From Levilactobacillus suantsaii (GTDB lineage Bacteria > Bacillota > Bacilli > Lactobacillales > Lactobacillaceae), in the NCBI RefSeq assembly GCF_004115745.1, contig NZ_QXIL01000005.1:1-64000 (forward strand): a stretch of 64,000 bases of DNA. The letters run 5' to 3'. The translations under genes were made by a program, and so were the position numbers. Each line of letters starts with the position of its first letter. The stretch's first letter is position 1. The notes beneath the pieces were generated by a model, which did not search any database, was not told the DNA's origin, and saw only the letters and a program-made list of their open reading frames with translations. Shown one piece after another: positions 8,461 through 15,788 of this stretch.

Positions 8461-9177
8461 ATGAGAAAATTCTTTACGATTATTGGCGGCATGGGCACGA
8501 TGGCGACCGAAAGTTACATTCACCAGTTGAATTTGCGCACCCCGGCGCACGCCGACCAAGACTATTTGAACTATATTTTGGTCAATCACGCCACGGTACC
8601 GGACCGGACGGCCTACATCTTAGACCACACCCAGGCAAGTCCGTTGCCTGGCTTGTTGGAAGATATCCAGCAACAGAGCCAGTTGAAGCCGGAATTTTTC
8701 ACCTTGCCGTGCAACACGGCCCACTATTTCTTTGATGACTTACAGGCCGCTACGGAGATCCCCATCCTGCACATGCCGCGCGAAACCGTTAAGGAGATTC
8801 AGCGCAAGTACCCGGAAGCTAAGCGTATCGGCATTACCGGGACACGGGGGACCATCACGGATAAAATCTACGAACACGAGATTACCAACGCGGGATTGAC
8901 GCCGGTGTTACCGACCGAGACCATCGAAGCCCAGACCATGCGCCTGATCTACGACAACATCAAGGCTCATAACGTGGTCGATGCGCGCTTGTTCCACACC
9001 ATCATTCAAGAAATGATTCAGGAACAAAAGGCCGACGTGGTGATTCTGGGGTGTACCGAATTATCACTGGCCCAAGAACGGGAACCGGAAACGACTTACC
9101 CGGTCGCCGACAGTCAGTCGATTTTAGTCGACCGGACGTTGGAAAAGGCCTTAGCTTTAAAGCCCGAAAAAGCTTAA
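8461..9177 (+). CDS. racD: Aspartate racemase (aspartate/glutamate racemase family)
   Basis: Cofactor-independent racemase of 238 aa that interconverts L- and D-aspartate. The two catalytic cysteines are seen in the conserved blocks LPCNTAHYFFDD (near residue 82) and ILGCTELSLA (near residue 197); the N-terminal GGMGTMAT is also typical of the aspartate branch. It starts 5 nt after the stop of the ATP-grasp ligase, so the two genes are co-transcribed and presumably translationally coupled. The natural reading is that this enzyme makes the D-Asp used by the ligase for the peptidoglycan bridge. A strong terminator follows directly, closing the unit. Confidence 0.88.
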   Translation: MRKFFTIIGGMGTMATESYIHQLNLRTPAHADQDYLNYILVNHATVPDRTAYILDHTQASPLPGLLEDIQQQSQLKPEFFTLPCNTAHYFFDDLQAATEIPILHMPRETVKEIQRKYPEAKRIGITGTRGTITDKIYEHEITNAGLTPVLPTETIEAQTMRLIYDNIKAHNVVDARLFHTIIQEMIQEQKADVVILGCTELSLAQEREPETTYPVADSQSILVDRTLEKALALKPEKA

Positions 9178-9194
9178 GTGACCAAAAATTAAAA

Positions 9195-9240
9195 CGGATT
9201 GTTCCAGCCAAAACTGGCTGGAACAATCCGCTTTTTGTTT
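9195..9240 (+). terminator. Rho-independent terminator after racD
   Basis: Perfect 15-bp stem CGGATTGTTCCAGCC / GGCTGGAACAATCCG with a 6-nt loop, followed by CTTTTTGTTT. Confidence 0.92.
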
Positions 9241-9265
9241 AACTGAAAGATTAGACTATCGAAAG

Positions 9266-9607
9266 TTACTTGAAAGCCAGCATCAAGCCTAGCCCGGCAG
9301 TAATCAACCCGACGATGCCCATCACGAAGTAGACCAGGTGCGTCTGGTCGCGTTCCATTTTGCGTCCGAAACTGATTTCGATGAGGGCAATCGTGGCGAT
9401 TCCCAGGGCAAACTTGAAACTGACCAGTAACGGGGCGTGCCCGAAGGTCCGAATGCTTAGGACGACGCCACTAATGATCATGACCAAATAGGCGCACCGG
9501 GCCAAGAGGAGAAATTGAATGACCCGTTTTTCAGCGTGACGAGTCAATCCCAACAACACCGCTAAGGTCAAGACAATCCAAGTCCAAAAATGGACGGCTA
9601 ACCACAT
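9266..9607 (-). CDS. DUF1516 (YisL-type) small membrane protein
   Basis: Hydrophobic protein of 113 aa with four predicted membrane helices: HFWTWIVLTLAVLLGL, FLLLARCAYLVMIISGVVLS, LVSFKFALGIATIALIEISF and LVYFVMGIVGLITAGLGLML. Size, helix pattern and the conserved FKFALGI and N-terminal HFWTW match the DUF1516/YisL family of Firmicutes, whose function is unknown. GGAAGG precedes the ATG. It is transcribed toward the racD terminator and away from the 150-bp region it shares with the next minus-strand gene, in which no further gene was seen. Confidence 0.8.
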   Translation of the reverse strand: MWLAVHFWTWIVLTLAVLLGLTRHAEKRVIQFLLLARCAYLVMIISGVVLSIRTFGHAPLLVSFKFALGIATIALIEISFGRKMERDQTHLVYFVMGIVGLITAGLGLMLAFK

Positions 9608-9760
9608 CTAATCGCTTCCTTCCCCCAAACTCGGTTAACTTTAGCCTACCATATTCTGGGGGCCGTGGGCGCTTAATTTAGCCGTTAATAAGGTTAATTT
9701 AATCTGTGCCCTTTAAATGGGGACAGATGTAGTCACCTGGGGGAGAAAAATCCGTGGGGG

Positions 9761-10720
9761 TTAGCGGGTTTCGTCTTGCTGGTGGTCTCGCTTCAGTAAG
9801 GTGAGCAGTTGTTGGTCACGTTGAGCGACAATAGCTTGCCCACGGTCACCGGTCCAATCGAATAGGCCCTGTCCCGTCTTGAGCCCCAATTGGTGGGCCG
9901 CTACTTGGCGTGCCAGAGTAGGATCGGCATCGGTTTCGTTTGCCAAATCGGCATAGAGGTAACGGCTGATGTTGTTGAAGACGTCTAACCCACTGAGGTC
10001 GGCACTGGCAAGGGGACCGACTAGACTCCAGCGGCGTCCCAGACTGTATTTGACGATGTCGTCGACGGCACTAGGCGTGGCGATACCTTCCTGAACGATA
10101 TGTAGAGCTTCTCGCAAGACGGCCAGTTGGATACGATTGCCCACGAAGCCTAGCGACTCTTTTTTGAGGGGAACGGCGTGTTTCCCGATAGCAGTCATTA
10201 GTGCCACCGTGGTCGTGACCGTGGCGGGAGCGGTCTGCTCACCTGGCACGACTTCAACTAACGGCATCAATTGGGCCGGGTTCCAGAAGTGGGCGACGAC
10301 GAAGCGGTCGGGATGGGTTAAGACCCGTTGGATGGCGGACGGACTGAGGCCGGAAGTGTTGGTGGCTAACAGGGTGTCTTGGGGCACGACTTGTTCGACG
10401 TGTTGCCAGACTTGGCGTTTGACAGCGAGATCCTCAACTACGGATTCAATCACGAAGTCAGCAGTGTGTAGGGCCTGCTGGTAATCGGTCGTGAGATGAA
10501 TCCGCGCTAAGATGATGGCCGGGTCGTCTGTAAGTAAGTCGTTTTCCTGGAAGGTCTTCAGGTCATTTTTGATCAGCTGTAACCCGTGGTCTAATGCCTC
10601 TTGGCTGGTATCTAGCAAATTCACGGTGTAACCGTGTAAGGCAAACTGCAGAGCAGTCGCGTGGCCCATGGTACCGGCGCCGATATTGCCGATGGTTTTG
10701 AAACGTTGAAGTGAAGTCAT
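9761..10720 (-). CDS. 3-hydroxyacyl-CoA dehydrogenase family protein
   Basis: NAD-dependent dehydrogenase of 319 aa. The Rossmann motif GNIGAGTMGHATA is at the N-terminus, VAHFWNPAQLMPLVEVV holds the catalytic His, and KESLGFVGNRIQ starts the C-terminal helical dimerisation domain. Family members include 3-hydroxybutyryl-CoA dehydrogenase and L-gulonate 3-dehydrogenase. Lactobacilli usually lack beta-oxidation, and no acyl-CoA genes are nearby, so a small hydroxy-acid substrate is more plausible than a fatty acyl-CoA; this is an inference. AAAGGAGA lies upstream of the ATG. The gene is monocistronic as far as can be seen. Confidence 0.82.
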   Translation of the reverse strand: MTSLQRFKTIGNIGAGTMGHATALQFALHGYTVNLLDTSQEALDHGLQLIKNDLKTFQENDLLTDDPAIILARIHLTTDYQQALHTADFVIESVVEDLAVKRQVWQHVEQVVPQDTLLATNTSGLSPSAIQRVLTHPDRFVVAHFWNPAQLMPLVEVVPGEQTAPATVTTTVALMTAIGKHAVPLKKESLGFVGNRIQLAVLREALHIVQEGIATPSAVDDIVKYSLGRRWSLVGPLASADLSGLDVFNNISRYLYADLANETDADPTLARQVAAHQLGLKTGQGLFDWTGDRGQAIVAQRDQQLLTLLKRDHQQDETR

Positions 10721-10882
10721 TGAAAAAATCTCCTTTGTAGCGGGTGAGAGGGTCTAAAACTCGCGCAACCTATCAACTGGTTGCCGAAAGTAGTCGGTGA
10801 TGGTTAGCGCTTTCAAGAATTAGCATACCAAGCTCAGTTTAGAAATGCAATGCGTGAAGAGATGCACAAATGGGCTTTAAAA

Positions 10883-10911
10883 AAGGCCCGCGGCAATCGC
10901 CGCGGGCCCTT
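10883..10911 (-). terminator. Terminator of the secreted amidase gene
   Basis: Stem GGCCCGCGGC / GCCGCGGGCC (10885-10894 and 10899-10908) with a 4-nt loop. On the minus strand it is followed by a run of seven T. Confidence 0.9.
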
Positions 10912-10925
10912 AATCGTTGTGAGTA

Positions 10926-12173
10926 TTAGAAAGTGAGGTTAGCTGCTTGCGTCCAGTATGGTTTGCCGTTTAAGATGAGCCGGTACCAAGTGGTCCCATC
11001 ACTTGCCTTGTAGCCTTTCTTGTTGACCGTGACTTGGGTGTCAGCGGCATAGCTACCGGTGTGGCCCATGGTTTTGGACAAGTAAGTCGAGTTCAGCACG
11101 TGGTTGTACAACGGGGCGTTAGTGGCCGTGTTCAACGTCGCCTTCCCACTGGCGTCACTGTAAGTGACCTTCGGGAAGTTCAAGACCTTACGGTAGACCC
11201 AGTACTTGTGAGTCGAATTCTTAGCGAAACGGATTCGGTACCAGGTACCGCTCCAGCCGCCGCGTTTTACGCCACGACTGTCGACGTAGACTTTGGTGCC
11301 ACGGTGGTCACTACTCAGGTTGCCCCAACCGATCCGCCGGGAATTACTGGTTCCCTTGACGTGAGTGTAGACCGTCCAGTTGGTGTAGTTGTTCGCCAAC
11401 GTCGCCGTTTCGTTGTTGCCCCCATGATTGTAGGTGACGGTCTTCTTTTGCGCGGTAACGTGCGGGGTGCTGGTCGTGGTGTTAGAATCAGCCGTCGTGA
11501 CCGTGCCCCCGAGGTTGGCGTACTGCGTGTTGACCAAAGCGACAAAGTTCGTCATGGTGTAGGTCGTCCCGAAGTATTTCTTAGCGTTCGTCGACCAGTA
11601 CCCATCCGGGTCGGTATGGGTGGTGCCACCTAGGCGCGTTGAAACGTCGTGGTGGGACAGGACCGTGGTGTAACGTTTCGGAGTTAACCCGTATTGCTTC
11701 AAGATGTAGGCCGTGTAGTAGGCGGCGTTGTTCAATTCGGAAGCGAAGGCACTCTTGGAGTGGACTTCAACTTGTTCGAACTGGACGTAACGCTCGTTTC
11801 CCATGGGACCAGAGCCCCACGCTAAGTACTTGGTGTTCGCGATGTTGATGATGTGACTGGCATCGACGAACGTGTGCACGAAGGCGTTTTGATAGTTACG
11901 CTTCATGTAGGAAATTTCATTATAGATGGTCGAATCTGGGTTAGCCGTTTCGTGGACCACGACCCCCTCAGGGTGGCCATTCCGATAGCTTAACTTGGGA
12001 AATTCGGACCAGATACTACTGGTGATCTTGGGCGTCGAATAATCTTGACGCGCAATGTAATCGTTGATGCTGTTGGCGCTGGCGGATGTCGTGGCCCCTA
12101 ACCACAATCCGAAACAACCAGCGACGAGGGCGGTACCTCGAACCACCCAATGTTGCCATGTCTTCATTTTCAC
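10926..12173 (-). CDS. Secreted N-acetylmuramoyl-L-alanine amidase with C-terminal GW/SH3-like repeats
   Basis: Peptidoglycan hydrolase of 415 aa that would cut the amide bond between MurNAc and the stem peptide. Residues 1-33 form a signal peptide ending near TSASA. The Amidase_2 domain follows (about 40-215), with zinc-ligand candidates in VVVHETAN, LSHHDVS and THTDPDGYW. A Thr-rich linker precedes two SH3-type GW modules (about 245-330 and 335-415), shown by repeated TWYRI/TWYRL and YWVYR/YWTQ motifs; such modules bind wall polymers such as lipoteichoic acid. The GTG start overlaps an optimal AGGAGG site with 5-nt spacing; an ATG two codons later is an alternative. Probable role: autolysis, daughter-cell separation or lysis of neighbours. 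Confidence 0.85.
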   Translation of the reverse strand: MKMKTWQHWVVRGTALVAGCFGLWLGATTSASANSINDYIARQDYSTPKITSSIWSEFPKLSYRNGHPEGVVVHETANPDSTIYNEISYMKRNYQNAFVHTFVDASHIINIANTKYLAWGSGPMGNERYVQFEQVEVHSKSAFASELNNAAYYTAYILKQYGLTPKRYTTVLSHHDVSTRLGGTTHTDPDGYWSTNAKKYFGTTYTMTNFVALVNTQYANLGGTVTTADSNTTTSTPHVTAQKKTVTYNHGGNNETATLANNYTNWTVYTHVKGTSNSRRIGWGNLSSDHRGTKVYVDSRGVKRGGWSGTWYRIRFAKNSTHKYWVYRKVLNFPKVTYSDASGKATLNTATNAPLYNHVLNSTYLSKTMGHTGSYAADTQVTVNKKGYKASDGTTWYRLILNGKPYWTQAANLTF

Positions 12174-12226
12174 ATTCTCCTCCTATAAGTGGCTCATCCT
12201 CAATTTCTTCGTACTGCAACAAGTTG

Positions 12227-12232
12227 ATTATA
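12227..12232 (-). promoter_or_regulatory. Consensus -10 (TATAAT) upstream of the amidase gene
   Basis: TATAAT on the minus strand, about 54 nt before the GTG start. No good -35 is seen at 16-18 bp. The 335-bp gap 12174-12508 holds this element, an AT-rich stretch and the promoter of the DUF2187 gene on the plus strand; no gene was found. Confidence 0.45.
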
Positions 12233-12445
12233 ACGTATCTGTGTGAACTTGGGTATAAATTATTTTTAAGCTGTCATACTTAATTGTTCGCAAATCAACC
12301 GTATTTTAACGACTAAGGCGGCTATAATGGGGTTATCTAACGACTTTTTGCCGAATAAGGCGTAAATAATAATTAAAGTTCGGCTTTTATCTTTTGTTGC
12401 AAAAAGCTTACAATTAGATTGCAGGTCAAGCTGAGACATTATGAC

Positions 12446-12474
12446 TTGCGGTCTGCTAATAAGATGGGTATAAT
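12446..12474 (+). promoter_or_regulatory. Sigma-A type promoter for the DUF2187 gene
   Basis: TTGCGG, 17-bp spacer, TATAAT, placed 35 nt before the coding start. Confidence 0.75.
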
Positions 12475-12511
12475 GATATTTTGTATGATGAGATGAAAGG
12501 GGCGATCAGTG

Positions 12512-12754
12512 ATGGCTGAAGCAGCTGATAACACTGGTAAGACGGAACTTAAGGTTGGCAATTACATTGCGGCCAAGAAGTTTGGGCCGTTAGAACATGA
12601 TTTTACGGGTGAAATTACCAAAGTGTATGATAATTCAGTCCTCGTTGAAATCCGTCAGTACGATCCCGCCGATAAAACGGCGGTCGGTGACATGAACAAC
12701 CGCGCCGTAGTGCGGAAGTCGGTCGCTAAATTGACGACAGCTCCAGAGAACTAA
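12512..12754 (+). CDS. DUF2187 (YkvS-type) small protein
   Basis: Cytosolic protein of 80 aa. The core VGNYIAAKKFGPLEHDFTGEITKVYDNSVLVEI is a small KOW/SH3-like beta barrel typical of the DUF2187 family in Firmicutes; the function is unknown. The C-terminus is basic with alternating hydrophobic residues (RAVVRKSVAKLTT). AAAGGGG is 9 nt from ATG 12512 and 6 nt from an adjacent GTG at 12509, so either codon may be used. It has its own consensus promoter and is followed by a tRNA gene. Confidence 0.72.
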   Translation: MAEAADNTGKTELKVGNYIAAKKFGPLEHDFTGEITKVYDNSVLVEIRQYDPADKTAVGDMNNRAVVRKSVAKLTTAPEN

Positions 12755-12796
12755 ACATCATAAAAATAGATATTTTGAATTTTTTTGCAAAAAGTA

Positions 12797-12825
12797 ATGA
12801 CAACTCACAAATGGTATGATATACT
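12797..12825 (+). promoter_or_regulatory. Promoter of the tRNA-Gly gene
   Basis: ATGACA, 17-bp spacer, TATACT, 12 nt before the mature tRNA 5' end. Confidence 0.65.
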
Positions 12826-12837
12826 CATTTGTGTTGT

Positions 12838-12908
12838 GCGGGTGTAGTTTAGTGGTAAAATTCAAGCTTCCCAAGCTTGCGTCGCGGGTCCGATTCCCGT
12901 CACCCGCT
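12838..12908 (+). tRNA. tRNA-Gly, anticodon CCC
   Basis: A full cloverleaf folds: acceptor stem GCGGGTG / CACCCGC with discriminator T, D arm GTTT...AAAT, anticodon stem CAAGC / GCTTG around loop TTCCCAA (anticodon CCC), and T stem GCGGG / CCCGT. The T loop reads TCCGATT rather than the usual TTCRANT, a slight oddity. CCA is not encoded. A promoter and terminator flank it, so it is a single-gene unit. Confidence 0.92.
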
Positions 12909-12916
12909 TTCGAAGG

Positions 12917-12940
12917 AGGCGGCCAGTGGCCGTCTTTATT
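12917..12940 (+). terminator. Terminator of the tRNA-Gly gene
   Basis: Stem AGGCGGCC / GGCCGTCT with a 3-nt loop, followed by TTATTATTATT. Confidence 0.6.
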
Positions 12941-12974
12941 ATTATTCGAAAGTTTAGGCGTTAGAATAGTAGGT

Positions 12975-13148
12975 TAGCTCATGTGATTAAGCGAGTCCGG
13001 GAGGGTGAAAGCCGGATTGACAAACTAGCCGAACGGACTAACCAAGTTCAAGACAGAAACTGATCATTTAAGTGGACCGTGAACGGTCAATTAGAGTGGT
13101 ACCGCGGGCTAAACTCGTCTCTTACAAGGATGTAAGGGGCGTTTTTTT
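12975..13148 (+). promoter_or_regulatory. T-box riboswitch controlling argS
   Basis: The conserved T-box core TGGTACCGCG is at 13097-13106 in the context TTAGAGTGGTACCGCGGGC. It is followed by a terminator stem GTCTCTTACA / TGTAAGGGGC (13118-13140) and a run of seven T. Upstream lie the Stem I sequences. CGG at 13034-13036, followed by A, is a plausible Arg specifier codon, which is an inference. Uncharged tRNA-Arg would stabilise the antiterminator and allow transcription of argS. Confidence 0.9.
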
Positions 13149-13184
13149 GTCCCATGATTGTCAACAATCAAGGAGGAAATTTGG

Positions 13185-14876
13185 ATGGATTACAAACAAC
13201 AGGCCGTGACTGCGTTGGTTGCTGCCTTAGATGGCCAATTAACGGCTGATGAAGTGACCAATAAGTTAGAACGTCCCAAGACGTCTGATAAAGGGGATTT
13301 AGCGTTCCCGACGTTTACCTTAGCCAAGACGCTGCACCAAGCGCCCCAACAGATCGCCCAGGATTTAGCTGCCAAGTTAGACACCACCGGCTTCGAAAAG
13401 GTGGAAGTCGTGGGACCTTATTTGAACTTCTTCTTTGATAAGGCGGCTTACAGTGCGGATACCCTAGAGACGGTTTTGAGTGCTGGCGCAGCTTACGGCC
13501 AGAACCAGGACGGTCAAAACGGGAACGTCCCGATTGATATGTCGTCCCCGAACATCGCTAAGCCGATGTCGATGGGGCACTTACGCTCCACGGTGATTGG
13601 GAACGCCATCGCCAACATCTTGACTAAGAATGGTTACCATCCTATCAAGGATAACCATTTAGGGGATTGGGGGACCCAATTTGGGAAGCTGATCACCGCC
13701 TACAAGCTGTGGGGGAACGAAGCCGACGTCAAGAAAGATCCCATCAACAAGTTGGTCGAATACTACGTGCGTTTCCATAAGGAAGACGTCGACAAGCCCG
13801 AATTAGATGATGTGGCCCGCGAGTGGTTCCGCAAGCTGGAAAACGGTGACCCCGAAGCCCACAAACTCTGGGAATGGTTCCGCGAAGTTTCCTTACAGGA
13901 ATTCAACGACGTTTACCAGGAACTAGGGGTTAAATTTGATACCTACCACGGGGAAGCCTTCTACAATGATAAGTTAGAAGAAGTCGTGCAGATTTTACGC
14001 GACAAGCACCTGTTGGTCGAATCGCAAGGCGCCCAGGTCGTAGATTTGAGCAAGTACGACTTGAACCCGGCCTTGATTCTGAAAAGTGATGGCGCATCGC
14101 TGTACATCACGCGAGACATCGCCACGGCCCTTTACCGGGACCGGACTTACAGCCCCGTGAAGAATTTGTACGTCGTGGGGTCCGAACAGACCTACTACTT
14201 CAAGCAATTGAAGGCCGTCTTACAGGAAATGGGCGTGAAGTCGGCCCCAAACTTGCAACACGTGCCGTTCGGACTGATCACCGCTGATGGTAAGAAACTC
14301 TCGACGCGGTCCGGCCGGATCATCTTGTTGGCCAAGGTCTTGGAAGAATCCGTCAAGTTGGCCCAAGAAGAAATCGCTGAAAAGAACCCATCTTTGGCCA
14401 ACAAAGATGAGGTGGCCCGTCAAGTCGGCGTTGGTGCCATCGTCTTTGGTGATTTGAAGAATGAACGGACCAACAACATCGACTTTGTCTTAGCCGACCA
14501 GTTGAAGTTCGAAGGGGAGACTGGACCATATGTACAATACGCCCATGCCCGGGCCGAAAGCATCTTGCGCAAGGCGCCACACGTGACCGTTGCGGCGGCT
14601 GGCAATGAATTGGCCGATCCGTTAGCTTGGGACACTATCAAGACGTTGGCGGACTTCCCGCAAATCGTGAAGATGGCTTGTGCCGAACTCGAACCATCCG
14701 TCATTGCCAAGTACGCGATTCGCTTAGCCAAGACCTTCAACAAGTACTACGCACACGCTAAGGTCTTGACCGATGACGCGCAATTACCAGCCCGCTTGGC
14801 CTTAGTCAAGGCAGTCTCCGGGGTCTTGAAGGAAGCTCTGCGCTTGTTGGGTGTCGAATCTCCTGACGAAATGTAA
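13185..14876 (+). CDS. argS: Arginyl-tRNA synthetase
   Basis: Class I aminoacyl-tRNA synthetase of 563 aa that charges tRNA-Arg in the cytoplasm. The N-terminal Arg-tRNA synthetase domain is followed by the HIGH-like motif SPNIAKPMSMGHLRSTVIGNA (about residue 125) and the KMSKS-like GKKLSTRSG (about residue 370). The C-terminal DALR anticodon-binding domain is seen around EPSVIAKYAIRLAKTFNKYYAH. ATG 13185 is chosen over an upstream in-frame GTG (13158) because AAGGAGG is 9 nt before it and the family begins near MDYK. Expression is governed by the T-box just upstream; a terminator follows. Confidence 0.96.
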   Translation: MDYKQQAVTALVAALDGQLTADEVTNKLERPKTSDKGDLAFPTFTLAKTLHQAPQQIAQDLAAKLDTTGFEKVEVVGPYLNFFFDKAAYSADTLETVLSAGAAYGQNQDGQNGNVPIDMSSPNIAKPMSMGHLRSTVIGNAIANILTKNGYHPIKDNHLGDWGTQFGKLITAYKLWGNEADVKKDPINKLVEYYVRFHKEDVDKPELDDVAREWFRKLENGDPEAHKLWEWFREVSLQEFNDVYQELGVKFDTYHGEAFYNDKLEEVVQILRDKHLLVESQGAQVVDLSKYDLNPALILKSDGASLYITRDIATALYRDRTYSPVKNLYVVGSEQTYYFKQLKAVLQEMGVKSAPNLQHVPFGLITADGKKLSTRSGRIILLAKVLEESVKLAQEEIAEKNPSLANKDEVARQVGVGAIVFGDLKNERTNNIDFVLADQLKFEGETGPYVQYAHARAESILRKAPHVTVAAAGNELADPLAWDTIKTLADFPQIVKMACAELEPSVIAKYAIRLAKTFNKYYAHAKVLTDDAQLPARLALVKAVSGVLKEALRLLGVESPDEM

Positions 14877-14903
14877 CTCTGAATTTAAAATCTGTGTCAC
14901 CGC

Positions 14904-14939
14904 GACTCCGTTGGCAATCCGCCAATGGGGTCTTTTTTT
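14904..14939 (+). terminator. Terminator after argS
   Basis: 12-bp stem GACTCCGTTGGC / GCCAATGGGGTC with wobbles, 5-nt loop, followed by seven T. Confidence 0.85.
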
Positions 14940-15052
14940 GCGTTGAAAACGAATATTTGGTACACTGAGTTCATAAATATTCAACGATAGAGGGTGGAAG
15001 TCCCTTTCTTAGAATTGACGCAATGAAAGTTTATGCGGAGGGGGCTATTGTC

Positions 15053-15520
15053 ATGAAGAAAAGCATTCGCCAGGCACGGATCGAACAACTGATCAATCAA
15101 TATCCCATTGGGACCCAAGAGGAACTGATGGAGCGACTGCAGGAAGTGGATATTCAGGCCACACAAGCGACAATTTCCCGTGATATTCGTGAGATGCAGA
15201 TTGTGAAGGCGCAGGACGGCCACGGCCATCTGCGGTATACGATTTTTAAGGCAGGCAACCGCAGTGAAGAAGAGCACCTCCGCGAGACCATCAACGAAGT
15301 GGTCACTGGCCTGACCCGGGTTGAGTTTGTCAACATTTTGAAAACGCTGCCGAGTAACGGTAATCTCTTAGCTGCCATCTTCGATGACCTCAATCTCCCG
15401 GAGATTGCGGGGACCTTAGCGGGACACGATACCATCTTTATTATCAGTCCCAGCGCAACGATTGCGGCTAAGCTCCACGACCGGATCGCCGCGGAAATGA
15501 ATCCCGAAATCGTGCATTAA
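15053..15520 (+). CDS. argR: ArgR/AhrC-family arginine repressor
   Basis: Regulator of 155 aa with an N-terminal winged helix (KSIRQARIEQLINQYPIGTQEELMERL...ATQATISRDIREM) and a C-terminal oligomerisation and arginine-binding domain. ArgR proteins form hexamers that bind ARG boxes when arginine is present. In most members the ligand site reads GTIAGDDTI; here it reads GTLAGHDTIF, so the first of the two conserved Asp residues is His125. This may weaken arginine binding, which fits a paralogue that acts with another ArgR, as described for lactobacilli with two repressors. ATG 15053 follows GGAGGGG; an earlier in-frame ATG at 15023 has no ribosome site. It lies directly downstream of argS. Confidence 0.88.
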   Translation: MKKSIRQARIEQLINQYPIGTQEELMERLQEVDIQATQATISRDIREMQIVKAQDGHGHLRYTIFKAGNRSEEEHLRETINEVVTGLTRVEFVNILKTLPSNGNLLAAIFDDLNLPEIAGTLAGHDTIFIISPSATIAAKLHDRIAAEMNPEIVH

Positions 15521-15534
15521 ATGAGCAGTCCACA

Positions 15535-15567
15535 CGGCCGGCTCCGTTTTGACGGACCGGTCGTTTT
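15535..15567 (+). terminator. Terminator after the ArgR gene
   Basis: Imperfect stem CGGCCGG-CTCCG / CGGA-CCGGTCG followed by TTTT. Confidence 0.6.
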
Positions 15568-15788
15568 GGTGTGGGGGCTAAAGACTTTTCTAAAGTTTTC
15601 GTGCCCAACGAAACGGAGCGGGAAGTCTATGCTAAAATAGACCATATTATCCGGAGTTCTGTCTTTGAGAATCCCGAATGTGCGGCTCTTACTGATGTGG
15701 GGGCTCACCGACACGTTTCAGGTGATGTGGCGAGTGGTGATGACCATTGCGCGTCCACGTCTATTTTCTAATTAGAAGAGGCTATTTC

